Assembly (NCBI GenBank): GCA_947175575.1
Contig: CAMWNG010000010.1
Coordinates: forward strand, 1 to 46,781
Length of the DNA stretch: 46,781 nt
Direction of reading: 5' to 3'
From: an uncultured Bacteroidales bacterium
GTDB lineage: Bacteria > Bacteroidota > Bacteroidia > Bacteroidales > Muribaculaceae
Made by a program: the position numbers and the translations under genes. Every line of letters starts with the position of its first letter. Position 1 is the first letter of the stretch. Below the pieces are notes generated by a model. The model was not told the DNA's origin. It was given only the letters and a program-made list of their open reading frames with translations, and ran no database searches. Of this stretch, positions 7,570 to 16,302 are shown in pieces.

Positions 7570-8922
7570 ATGCAACGCGATGCTATCGATCTCGGGAGTG
7601 TGAAAATTTCTCATCTTTTCAGAATCTACTTCGTCCCTACACTTCTGGGCATGCTGGCTCTCTGTGCCGTAACGGCCACCGACGGCATTTTCGTCGGTCG
7701 GGGTGTAGGCAGCGACGCGCTCGCGGCCGTCAACATCTGTATTTCTCCCACTATGGTCATAATGGGCATAAGCCTGATGCTCGGTGTCGGTGCGTCAGTC
7801 GTGTCATCCATTCACCTTGCAAACGGTAACGTAAAGGCTGCCCGAATCAACATCACACAGGCTTTGGCGGTGGCCACTGCCATAGTAGCACTGTTTCTCG
7901 CCGTCACTCTCGCCTCGCCCTCGACTACGGGAAAATTGCTCGGCAGTTCGGAATCCCTAATGCCCCTTGTTACGGATTATATGCCGTGGATATTCCTTGC
8001 ATGTATGTTTCAGGCCTGGTGCGGCATAGGATTATTTGTCGTGCGACTTGACGGCTCCCCGAAATATGCCATGTGGTGCAACGTATTGCCGGGTCTGCTG
8101 AATGTCCTGCTTGATTATGTCTGCATTTTCCCACTCGGCATGGGGGTGAAGGGCGCCGCTGTGGCCACATGTGTCAGCTGCGCGGTAGGCGGCCTGATGG
8201 TCATGGTCTATCTGTTCCGCTTCGCTTCCTCCCTGCGCATCATCCGGCTCAAATTCTCACGCAAAAGTCTGGCGTTGACTCTGCGCAACATCGGCTACCA
8301 ATGCAAGATCGGAATCTCGGCTCTGCTTGGCGAAGCCACGATGGGCATGCTCATGCTTATGGGTAATCTCATGTTCATGCGCTATCTGGGCAATGACGGC
8401 GTGGGGGCTTTCAGCATCGCCTGCTACTACTGCCCGTTCGCTTTCATGATCGGCAACGCTATAGCGCAGTCCGCGCAGCCCATAATCAGCTATAATTACG
8501 GTCTGAATGACACACGCAGGGTTGTGGCTACCGAAAAACTCGCCATCATCTCCGCCATAGCATGCGGACTCACCGTCACGGCCGCTTTCGTTCTCATCCC
8601 CAAGGCTATGGTGCACCTGTTTCTTGACGGAGATATGCCTTCGGTCGGCATCGCCATAGAGGGCTTTCCGATATTCTCGGCCGCCTTCGTGTTCTTCATC
8701 TTCAACCTCACTGCCATCGGATATTTTCAGAGTGTGGAGAAAGTGGTGCCCTCCATCATATTCGCGCTCCTGCGCGGCCTTGTTTTCCTTATTCCGTCAT
8801 TTCTTCTTCTGCCCCTCGCCATCGGTACGGCCGGAATTTGGCTGGCCTTGTTCATGTCCGAATTTCTGACCACAGTCTGCATCGCCGCATATTATTTTTA
8901 TCATCGCACAAAAAAATTATGA
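7570..8922 (+). CDS. MATE family multidrug efflux transporter
   Basis: 450 residues from ATG 7570 (an in-frame GTG at 7561 would add three). About 12 hydrophobic segments in two halves. Family marks are the N-terminal TATDGIFVGRGVGSDALAAV and PTMVIMGISLMLGVGASVVS, and the second-half counterpart MRYLGNDGVGAFSIACYYCP with AIAQSAQPIISYNYG. Inner-membrane Na+- or H+-driven exporter of cationic compounds, close to the MepA/DinF-like group. Transcribed divergently from the MFS operon, through a leader ending in a terminator hairpin, so expression is probably controlled by read-through. Confidence 0.9.
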   Translation: MQRDAIDLGSVKISHLFRIYFVPTLLGMLALCAVTATDGIFVGRGVGSDALAAVNICISPTMVIMGISLMLGVGASVVSSIHLANGNVKAARINITQALAVATAIVALFLAVTLASPSTTGKLLGSSESLMPLVTDYMPWIFLACMFQAWCGIGLFVVRLDGSPKYAMWCNVLPGLLNVLLDYVCIFPLGMGVKGAAVATCVSCAVGGLMVMVYLFRFASSLRIIRLKFSRKSLALTLRNIGYQCKIGISALLGEATMGMLMLMGNLMFMRYLGNDGVGAFSIACYYCPFAFMIGNAIAQSAQPIISYNYGLNDTRRVVATEKLAIISAIACGLTVTAAFVLIPKAMVHLFLDGDMPSVGIAIEGFPIFSAAFVFFIFNLTAIGYFQSVEKVVPSIIFALLRGLVFLIPSFLLLPLAIGTAGIWLALFMSEFLTTVCIAAYYFYHRTKKL

Positions 8923-8988
8923 CGGAGGTGAACCATTTGCTGATGCCACATGTTATAATACCGTAAGAAATGTGATAATGATTGGTTT

Positions 8989-9033
8989 AACTGACGAGGC
9001 GGCGCCGTGAGGCAGTCGCCTCGCCGGTTTTTT
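8989..9033 (+). terminator. Intrinsic terminator after the MATE gene
   Basis: A 7-bp perfect core stem (8995-9001 with 9017-9023), extended outward with one mismatch, followed by six T (9028-9033). Confidence 0.8.
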
Positions 9034-9094
9034 ATATCGCGAGTTTCATCCCGCGCAGATTAGAAAATTCAAGAAAATTTTTATGTGCTAATTA

Positions 9095-9126
9095 TTTGCC
9101 AATCGTATAAAAAAATATTAATTTTG
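9095..9126 (+). promoter_or_regulatory. Promoter of the three-gene exported-protein operon
   Basis: TTTG (9095-9098), a 20-base spacer and TAATTTTG (9119-9126), a full consensus match. The next start codon is at 9176. Confidence 0.75.
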
Positions 9127-9175
9127 CGAACTGTATATTATTAAAGATTCTAACATTCGCTTTCATTATCTCCCG

Positions 9176-9670
9176 ATGAAAAAAACAATTCTTGCACTCC
9201 TCGCCCTGGTGGCGTGTGTCTTTGCATCGTCAGCAGCGCTGACGGCTCTGCATATTCGCACCTCCTCACAGGGCGTGATCACCCTGCTTCTCGAAGATGA
9301 GCCGGTGTTGAATTTCAATGAAGACCGGTCAATCACTATTGATGTGGCCAACGACCCCGAATACGAACCCGTAAGCATCACCTTCGATGAAGTGGAAGGC
9401 TGTGAATACGGCGACGTCGACGATTACGAGGAAATGTCCGTAACCTCTGTTGCGGCTCCTGTTTCAAACATCACCGTCAGCTTCGAGCGTGGCGGAGTGA
9501 AGTTCTCAAACATCACGGATGCCTCGACGGTTGAAGTTTATGCCCTGAACGGCACCAAGGTGCTGACCGCCCCCGTGGCCGACGGTGAATATTACCTGCT
9601 TCGTGGCGCGCTGCCCGGCGGTGTCTACATCGTCCGCATCGGCACATTCTCCCTCAAGCTCTCACTCTAA
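9176..9670 (+). CDS. Small exported protein with type IX-like C-terminal module
   Basis: 164 residues. An N-terminal signal peptide (MKKTILALLALVACVFASSA) is followed by a short beta-rich, acidic part and a C-terminal module from about residue 100: VEVYALNGTKVL, then LPGGVYIVRIG and a final SLKLSL. That pattern (bulky-Y-x-LxG ... GxYivri ... K) is that of the type A sorting domain of the type IX secretion system, though whether this organism has that system cannot be seen here. First gene of an operon with a SusD homologue 14 bases downstream. No enzymatic motif; function unknown. Confidence 0.75.
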   Translation: MKKTILALLALVACVFASSAALTALHIRTSSQGVITLLLEDEPVLNFNEDRSITIDVANDPEYEPVSITFDEVEGCEYGDVDDYEEMSVTSVAAPVSNITVSFERGGVKFSNITDASTVEVYALNGTKVLTAPVADGEYYLLRGALPGGVYIVRIGTFSLKLSL

Positions 9671-9684
9671 TCTTTACTGATGCT

Positions 9685-11307
9685 ATGAACATTTTCAAAA
9701 CCTTGATGACAGCAGCCGCAGCGGCGGTTGCCCTTTCCGGATATGCTCAGTCGGTTGAAGTGGTTCAGGTAAAATACTCGGACGGTGTGATCGACTATAT
9801 TCCCGCAGAAGAAGTGGCCCGTATCTCCATCTCGAAGAGTCTGGATTCCGAAAGCCCGGCTTTCAATAAAGTGATAACGATGTTCGGTCGTCTCAAAGAG
9901 ATTTTCCTTGTCAGCTCCAATCATTTCGACTTCGGATATCCCGCTATCATGATCGGTCTTGACTCGCAGACCGAGGATATGGCCGCGCCTGAATCGGGTT
10001 ACAACTGGTTCAGCGCATGGTCATCGTTCTCAAAAGGCAATGTGTGGAACAACGCCCTCATGTGGCGCTATATGTACAATGCGATTGCTTCGGCCAACGA
10101 CGTCATCGCTAATACGGACACCGACAACGACGAAAACAAGCTCCTTGTGGCACAGGCCCGGGGTCTCCGTTCGTGGGCTTACTGGAATCTGGTCCAGACT
10201 TATGCCCCCAATCCCGCCTTTGTCCCTGACGCCAAGGGCATCGTGATTCTTCCCGGCACAACCACCGAGGGCACTTATCCCGAAGCCTCCGTGCGCGATG
10301 TCTACGCCCTCATCACCGAGGACATCGACCAGGCTATCGAGTTGCTTGGAAATAACGAACTTGCGCCTGCCAACCTTGACGTGCCCGACGCCAAACGCTA
10401 CATCGACCTCGGTGTGGCTTACGGCCTCCGCGCCCGCTACAATCTCACGCAGCACAAGTATGCCGAGGCTGCTGCAGACGCCCGACATGCCATCGAGACG
10501 ACCTCTGCACGACTTTTACAGCGTGCCGCGGCTGCATACCCCGGTTTCAACGATTCCAAGCTCGGCAACTGGATGTGGTCGATTATCGTAAGGCCGACTG
10601 ACGCTGCCGCCATCTCAGGCATAGCAAACTTCAGCTCGATGGTCTCAAGCCTCTCGTACGGATATACGGCTGTAGGCATATCCCGCTGCTGCGGCACCGA
10701 CCTCCACAATTATCTTGAACAGAATCCCGACGATGTACGCCGCAACTGGTTCGTCGATGATTCATGGGAGAGCCATGTGCTCACAGAAAGTCAGAACCGA
10801 TATGTCAACTCGAATTTCAATGGCTCCGCTTGCAAATGGCCCAACATCAAGTTCGATGCATATCTGAGCAAGGTGGGAACCAATGACAATGCCGCCGATG
10901 TGCCCCTGATGCGTGTCGAGGAGATGTATCTCATCGAAGCCGAGGGGCTGGCCATGTCGGGCCGCATCGCAGAGGCTCTCGATGTGCTCAACTCTTTCGT
11001 GCATGATTACCGTAACGCTTCTTACGATTTCACATCCATCGATCCTGCCGAGATTCAGAACGAGATTATCTGGCAGCGCCGTGCCGAATTCTGGGGCGAA
11101 GGTCTCGCGTTCTTCGACAAACTCCGCCTGCAGCTCGATGTCAACCGTCTCGAAGATGAGAACTGGCCCGAAAACGTGCGCTACGGCATCCGCGGCGGCT
11201 CTGACTGGATGCGTTACAACTATGTGCAACTGCAACCGTTCGTCGAAGGCGTCGATTATGAAGCCATCTCTACCGTCACCCCGGCACCGGGTGAATGGAA
11301 CGACTGA
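9685..11307 (+). CDS. SusD/RagB family protein without SusC partner
   Basis: 540 residues. SusD proteins are outer-membrane glycan- or peptide-binding partners of SusC TonB-dependent transporters. Family marks are clear: MYNAIASANDVIAN, QARGLRSWAYWNLVQTYA (TPR helix), LMRVEEMYLIEAEGLAMSG and IIWQRRAEFWGEGLAFFD. Two oddities: the signal peptide ends in SGYAQSVE with no lipobox Cys, although SusD proteins are normally lipoproteins, and residues 23-52 carry a short extra strand module (VKYSDGVIDYIPAEEV) before the SusD fold. There is no SusC gene on either side. It sits in an operon of three exported proteins. Confidence 0.85.
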   Translation: MNIFKTLMTAAAAAVALSGYAQSVEVVQVKYSDGVIDYIPAEEVARISISKSLDSESPAFNKVITMFGRLKEIFLVSSNHFDFGYPAIMIGLDSQTEDMAAPESGYNWFSAWSSFSKGNVWNNALMWRYMYNAIASANDVIANTDTDNDENKLLVAQARGLRSWAYWNLVQTYAPNPAFVPDAKGIVILPGTTTEGTYPEASVRDVYALITEDIDQAIELLGNNELAPANLDVPDAKRYIDLGVAYGLRARYNLTQHKYAEAAADARHAIETTSARLLQRAAAAYPGFNDSKLGNWMWSIIVRPTDAAAISGIANFSSMVSSLSYGYTAVGISRCCGTDLHNYLEQNPDDVRRNWFVDDSWESHVLTESQNRYVNSNFNGSACKWPNIKFDAYLSKVGTNDNAADVPLMRVEEMYLIEAEGLAMSGRIAEALDVLNSFVHDYRNASYDFTSIDPAEIQNEIIWQRRAEFWGEGLAFFDKLRLQLDVNRLEDENWPENVRYGIRGGSDWMRYNYVQLQPFVEGVDYEAISTVTPAPGEWND

Positions 11308-11340
11308 TAATTCTCACACTTATTCAACATGCAACAGATT

Positions 11341-12834
11341 ATGAAAAAATCAATATTGGTTTCACTGTTCCTTTTTACAGTGTTGATGGTGTGCGGACGT
11401 AGCATCATCATGAAAATCGAAATGAAGGACGGCACAGTCCGTTATCTTGACACAGAGCAGATCGATGAATTCAACTTCCTCATGCTCGATTCTGTTCCCA
11501 CAAAACCCGTCGACCGTTATCTCACCGAAGATATGTGGACCGGTGCGGTTTGGTATCACGATAGCACCTCAGTTTTCTCTGCCTCTGACCGTCAGGTACG
11601 CGTAACCGACCGTTACATACCCAACGAACCTGTCGACCATCAGTACGCCGTCTACGGCTGGGGCAAGGATTGCCGCTCAGCGAAGTTCTACCTTGATGCC
11701 GCCAACAACCTCACCGTTCCCTGCCAGCGTACAGGATACGTGCATCCCGAATACGGCGAAATCTGGCTTGCCGACCGTCAGTCATACTGCAGCGACGTCG
11801 ATTCTACCGCCACATTCGAAATCAAACCGTGCAAGTGGACCGGCGTCAATTTCAACCTTGAACTGGTCTACTACACTCCCGGAACCGATTTCGCAAAACC
11901 CGCCTCCGAGCTGCTGATGACTCCCGGCATGTATTGCATGAATATCAATCCCGCGCTGCCTCAGAAGGTTGGCGATGAGTTTGTATGGAAAGTCACATTG
12001 GAAGATCAGTTCGGAATTCTGAAACAGGTTGCGATAGATTATGCTTGTAACGACACCGACAATTTCTACAGCTCCGACAAATACCGGAATCTGTATGACA
12101 ATTTCGACACAAATGCCAAGACCCTGGTATTCAAGGACGGAAAAGCCGAGCTGACTGTCAAATCCGCCCGTATCGACTGTCCGATTGTCTTTGTCGCAGC
12201 TCTGGTTGACCGCGACGGTGTTCGCCTCTCCGACCGCCCCTATGAATACTACGTCAATATGCCCATGGGTCTTGAATTTGCTCCGTCACACACCATTACC
12301 TATGGCAATATGTCCTTGCAGAACTTGTTCTCGGGAATTACATCCAGTCAGCTCGACTTCGTGGCAGCAGATGAAGCCTCCGCCACAGCCCCCAAGCTCC
12401 GGCTTAACATCTATGAGCTTTACTGTACACTGGATATCACCTTCCCGCAGGGTATTACTCCTGACAAAAACGGCAGAATTCCCGTAGCCATGGCTCCGCA
12501 GAGCATAAACTATCCTTATACTTACGGAGAAGAGCAAGCTCAGATCATGACTGCGACTATTGATGAATGGAAGAAACATATAAAAGAAGCTACCGGACAA
12601 GATGTAGATGTGGAATACACCCAATCCTACTACGACCCCGAACGGATGGAATTGGTTCTTTATAATATTTACTTCCTTGATATTGAGCCGGACGCGTTTT
12701 TCACTGTGAAAGGACCTGAATTCTTCTCACCCACGCGGACATTGGAAGATCTGGACCTTCCGCAAGCCGTGCGCAGCCTCGCCAAACCCGCTGACGGCTT
12801 CAAGATCTTGGAACATCTCCAGTTGAATCATTAA
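11341..12834 (+). CDS. Exported protein of unknown function
   Basis: 497 residues from MKKSILVSLFLFTVLMVCG; an ATG at 11329 would add four residues. A signal peptide is present; a Cys near its end is not in a good lipobox. Residues about 25-50 form a strand module (MKIEMKDGTVRYLDTEQIDE) of the sort found at the start of many exported Bacteroidales proteins, and it parallels the one in the SusD homologue just upstream. The rest is rich in aromatic residues and beta strands with no catalytic motif I recognise. As the third gene of the operon it may act with the SusD homologue at the cell surface (inference). Confidence 0.7.
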   Translation: MKKSILVSLFLFTVLMVCGRSIIMKIEMKDGTVRYLDTEQIDEFNFLMLDSVPTKPVDRYLTEDMWTGAVWYHDSTSVFSASDRQVRVTDRYIPNEPVDHQYAVYGWGKDCRSAKFYLDAANNLTVPCQRTGYVHPEYGEIWLADRQSYCSDVDSTATFEIKPCKWTGVNFNLELVYYTPGTDFAKPASELLMTPGMYCMNINPALPQKVGDEFVWKVTLEDQFGILKQVAIDYACNDTDNFYSSDKYRNLYDNFDTNAKTLVFKDGKAELTVKSARIDCPIVFVAALVDRDGVRLSDRPYEYYVNMPMGLEFAPSHTITYGNMSLQNLFSGITSSQLDFVAADEASATAPKLRLNIYELYCTLDITFPQGITPDKNGRIPVAMAPQSINYPYTYGEEQAQIMTATIDEWKKHIKEATGQDVDVEYTQSYYDPERMELVLYNIYFLDIEPDAFFTVKGPEFFSPTRTLEDLDLPQAVRSLAKPADGFKILEHLQLNH

Positions 12835-12873
12835 CCCGCAACCCACGCGTCCGCAAGACGCGCGCCCATAACT

Positions 12874-12910
12874 AAACCCCACACGCCACCACCCCGAGCG
12901 TGTGGGGTTT
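12874..12910 (+). terminator. Intrinsic terminator after the SusD operon
   Basis: 13-bp perfect stem (12874-12886 with 12898-12910), 11-base loop, right arm ending in TTT. The rest of the 317-base gap holds only the promoter for the next gene. Confidence 0.8.
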
Positions 12911-13098
12911 ACCATACTCCTACGCCCCCAACCTATCGAACCCAGAGAGGAACGGACGTCAGACGCGCAAGTCAACCCGTAAAAACCGCACATGTGGTGG
13001 AAGCGGGCACTTGCCTGCTGAGGTTTTAACTTGGTGATAACGCGGGATGACGAGTCTTAAAATAAGTTAAAGTGGTTCTGTGTAAGATTATTTTTCAC

Positions 13099-13106
13099 TA
13101 AGTTTG
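13099..13106 (+). promoter_or_regulatory. Likely -7 element for the branching enzyme gene
   Basis: TAAGTTTG, 45 bases before the start codon; the -33 region is poor (TTCTG instead of TTTG). Confidence 0.5.
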
Positions 13107-13151
13107 TGTCCTAAATCAAGTACATAAAACGCTTCATTCCGAATTCAAGTC

Positions 13152-15224
13152 ATGGCTACTCAAAAGAAAGCTCCCGCAAGACGCAAATCGCAACCGAAAG
13201 TTCTACCGATAATCAAAAACGATCCGTGGCTGGAACCGTATGCAGATGCTATCACCGGTCGACATCAGGATGCTATCAACACGGAGAAACGACTGACTTC
13301 AGCCGCCGGCTCTCTGGCTGAATTCGCCAACGCGCACCAATATTTCGGACTGCACCACACCGAGGACGGCCGATGGGTATTCCGCGAATGGGCGCCGAAC
13401 GCCTCGGCCATCTATCTCATAGGAGATTTCAACAACTGGGAACCGACGGAGAAATACGCGCTGCGGCGTGGCGAAAACGGCGTGTGGGAAGGCGAATGGG
13501 GTCCACGCGGCATGAAACACGGTCAGCTTTACAAGATGCTTGTAAAATGGCCCGGCGGCGAGGGCGAACGCATCCCCGCCTATGCCAACCGTGTTCTGCA
13601 GGATGAAGCCACAAAAATATTTTCGGCGCAGGTATGGGCTCCGAAGACGCCGTATGAATGGGAAGTAACCGACTTTGTCCCGGACACAAAACCCCTGCTC
13701 ATTTATGAATGTCACATAGGCATGGCCCAGCTGCGCGAAGGCGTGGGAACCTACGATGAATTCCGCACCGAAGTTCTGCCCCGCATCGCCAAAGACGGCT
13801 ACAACGCCATACAGATAATGGCAATTCAGGAACATCCCTATTACGGGTCGTTCGGATATCATGTGTCGAACTTCTTCGCGCCGTCGAGCCGCTTCGGCAC
13901 TCCGGAAGAGCTAAAAGCCCTCATCGACGCGGCTCATGCTCACGGAATAGCGGTGATAATGGACATCGTGCACTCGCACGCGGTAAAGAATGAGAACGAG
14001 GGCCTCGGACGCCTGGACGGTTCGGCCGACCTTTATTTCTACGGCGACGCACGCCGCGAGCATCCCGCCTGGGATTCGCTGTGCTTCGATTACGGCAAGG
14101 ATGAAGTGATGCATTTCCTGCTGTCAAACTGCAAATACTGGCTGGAGGAGTTCCGTTTCGACGGCTTCCGTTTCGACGGCGTCACATCGATGCTCTACTA
14201 TAACCACGGCCTTGGGCAAGCTTTCGGAGGCTACGGCGACTATTACAACGGCGGTCAGGACACAAACGCAATAACATATCTGACACTGGCCAACAAACTT
14301 ATCCACGAAATAAATCCGAAAGCCATCACCATCGCCGAAGAAATGAGCGGAATGCCCGGGCTCGCCCTACCCATCTCCGACGGTGGCATCGGTTTCGATT
14401 ACCGCATGGCGATGGGTATCCCCGACTACTGGATCAAGACCCTCAAGGAGAAAAAAGACGAAGACTGGCATCCGACATCGATTTTCTGGGAACTCACCAA
14501 CCGTCGCGCCGATGAGAAGACAATCTCCTATGTCGAAAGCCACGACCAGGCACTCGTGGGCGACAAGACAGTGATTTTCCGCCTCATCGACAAGGAGATG
14601 TACTGGCACATGACCGTCGGTGACAACAATATGACCGTGGCCCGCGGCATGGCTCTGCACAAGATGATACGCCTCGTGACCCTCGCAAGCATAAACGGAG
14701 GCTACCTGAACTTCATGGGCAACGAGTTCGGACATCCTGAATGGATCGACTTTCCGCGCGAGGGTAACGGCTGGAGCTACAAATACGCCCGCCGGCAGTG
14801 GGATCTGGTCGACCGCGAGGATCTGCAATACAAGTTCCTCAACGCGTTCGACAACGCAATGATCGAGACCGTAAGCCGATGCTACAACTTCCAGGCCCTG
14901 CCCATCCGCAAACTGTGGGAAAAGGACGATGACCAGGTGCTCGCCTTCATGCGCGGCGACCTCGTGTTCGTGTTCAATTTCAATCCATCGAAGTCGTTCA
15001 CAGGATACGGCATACTGACTCCCGGCGGAGTGTACAGCACGGTCCTTTCCACAGACAATCCCGCCTTCGGCGGCTACGGAAACGTGGACGAGAGTGTGGA
15101 ACATTTCACCATTCCCGACGCGCTTTACTCCCCCGCCGGAGTCGAATGGCTGAAACTCTACCTGCCCGCCCGGTCGGCAATGGTTCTCCGCAAACACGGC
15201 CCGACAAAGAAAACGAAAAAATAA
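13152..15224 (+). CDS. glgB: 1,4-alpha-glucan (glycogen) branching enzyme, GH13
   Basis: 690 residues; cytosolic. Cuts alpha-1,4 chains and re-attaches them by alpha-1,6 links in glycogen. A CBM48 domain (about 65-165; FREWAPNASAIYLIGDFNNW) precedes the catalytic barrel and a C-terminal beta domain. Catalytic residues are in place: nucleophile Asp342 in FRFDGVTSM, acid/base Glu396 in TIAEEMSG, and Asp465 in VESHDQALVGD. The sequence is of the eukaryote-like type (GH13_8) common in Bacteroidetes rather than the Escherichia GlgB type. The basic N-terminal tail (MATQKKAPARRKSQPK) is an extension. Confidence 0.95.
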   Translation: MATQKKAPARRKSQPKVLPIIKNDPWLEPYADAITGRHQDAINTEKRLTSAAGSLAEFANAHQYFGLHHTEDGRWVFREWAPNASAIYLIGDFNNWEPTEKYALRRGENGVWEGEWGPRGMKHGQLYKMLVKWPGGEGERIPAYANRVLQDEATKIFSAQVWAPKTPYEWEVTDFVPDTKPLLIYECHIGMAQLREGVGTYDEFRTEVLPRIAKDGYNAIQIMAIQEHPYYGSFGYHVSNFFAPSSRFGTPEELKALIDAAHAHGIAVIMDIVHSHAVKNENEGLGRLDGSADLYFYGDARREHPAWDSLCFDYGKDEVMHFLLSNCKYWLEEFRFDGFRFDGVTSMLYYNHGLGQAFGGYGDYYNGGQDTNAITYLTLANKLIHEINPKAITIAEEMSGMPGLALPISDGGIGFDYRMAMGIPDYWIKTLKEKKDEDWHPTSIFWELTNRRADEKTISYVESHDQALVGDKTVIFRLIDKEMYWHMTVGDNNMTVARGMALHKMIRLVTLASINGGYLNFMGNEFGHPEWIDFPREGNGWSYKYARRQWDLVDREDLQYKFLNAFDNAMIETVSRCYNFQALPIRKLWEKDDDQVLAFMRGDLVFVFNFNPSKSFTGYGILTPGGVYSTVLSTDNPAFGGYGNVDESVEHFTIPDALYSPAGVEWLKLYLPARSAMVLRKHGPTKKTKK

Positions 15225-15275
15225 ACATCGCGCCCGATTTTTCATGCGCAGGGAGGAGGTTTCGTTTTTTTTGAT

Positions 15276-15283
15276 TAACTTTG
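15276..15283 (+). promoter_or_regulatory. -7 element four bases from a start codon
   Basis: TAACTTTG ends at 15283 and the ATG begins at 15288. With the usual start site about 5-7 bases after this element the transcript would have almost no leader. No good -33 TTG was found; a T8 run (15265-15272) from the region after the branching enzyme lies just upstream. Confidence 0.5.
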
Positions 15284-15287
15284 CCGT

Positions 15288-16286
15288 ATGAAGTTCCGGC
15301 ACATTATATTATTGGTTATTGGGACTGTAGCGGCTGCCTGCGGTCATCCCGATTCGTTCCGCGTGGAAGGAAAACTGGACGACGGCGCGACCATCAATCT
15401 GCGCGTGGTGTACCATACCGACCGCGGTGTGATGACGGGTATCACTTCGTCAAACTCCGGGGTGTTCGCGTTCGAAGGCTACGGTTCCGACGGCACTATG
15501 GTGGAGCTTTATGACAACGACTACCGCCTGCAGGCCCGTTTCCCGGCACGAAACGGAACGGACATCAAACTCGATGTGGCTCGCGCCAACCGCTATGCGT
15601 CCCGCGCCACGGGCTATCCTGACGCTGAACAATATACGGAATTTCTGGCCACCAACGCCGAAAAGTTAAAGAACGGAACTTCAGAAGAGCGAAACGCGAT
15701 TCTGGCAGACTATATCGCCGGAAATACCGGCTCCATGGTGAGCCTGATGCTGCTGTGGGGCGAGTTTGACGCCTCTGACCAGGTGGCGCTCGCCGACTCG
15801 CTCGCCGGACTTCTTGATCAGGAGCTGCGCACTTTCGCCCCTGCGCGCCGGTTCTTCGAAACAGTGTCACAGGTCCCGGCGGCCAAAGCGGATTCTATCC
15901 AATACCGCGCACACAGAGGACGCGTACACACATTCACTGCCGGGGAAGACGGTCCGGCCCTCCTCGTTTTCTCAGACAGCCGCACATCCGACCACCGCAA
16001 ACTGGCCGACTCGCTCCACCGCATCGTACGTCTCGCCAAGTCAACTCCGGTCAAGATTTTCGATTTCAACTGCGATTCAGACACATCGACATGGCGACGC
16101 ACCACCTTGACCGACTCGGCTACATGGACTCAGGGATGGCTCGAAGGCGGCCCCGCCGCACCGGGCGTGGAACGGTTACGGCTTCCCACCCTGCCCTATT
16201 ATATAGTGGTGGACTCCGCGGGAAACACTGTGGAACGCACCACCTCCTCGCAGACCGCGCTCAACTCCATTCTCAAAACCTTCTGA
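15288..16286 (+). CDS. Lipoprotein with DUF4369-like and thioredoxin-like domains
   Basis: 332 residues. The signal peptide ends in a lipobox, VAAAC with Cys18, so it should be lipid-anchored. Residues about 25-90 resemble DUF4369, a beta domain that often precedes thioredoxin-fold TlpA/ResA-like domains in Bacteroidales. The C-terminal part (about 215-330; GPALLVFSDSR, then LPTLPYYIVVDSAGN) has thioredoxin-fold strands and a cis-Pro-like LP, but the CxxC active site is absent, so disulfide exchange is unlikely. Followed 16 bases later by comM, probably co-transcribed. Confidence 0.8.
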   Translation: MKFRHIILLVIGTVAAACGHPDSFRVEGKLDDGATINLRVVYHTDRGVMTGITSSNSGVFAFEGYGSDGTMVELYDNDYRLQARFPARNGTDIKLDVARANRYASRATGYPDAEQYTEFLATNAEKLKNGTSEERNAILADYIAGNTGSMVSLMLLWGEFDASDQVALADSLAGLLDQELRTFAPARRFFETVSQVPAAKADSIQYRAHRGRVHTFTAGEDGPALLVFSDSRTSDHRKLADSLHRIVRLAKSTPVKIFDFNCDSDTSTWRRTTLTDSATWTQGWLEGGPAAPGVERLRLPTLPYYIVVDSAGNTVERTTSSQTALNSILKTF

Positions 16287-16302
16287 ACCAACAGTCCCGC
16301 AA

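Noticed and set aside
14367-15302. 311-codon minus-strand frame over the branching enzyme
   Set aside because: Shadow of a certain gene with intact catalytic residues.
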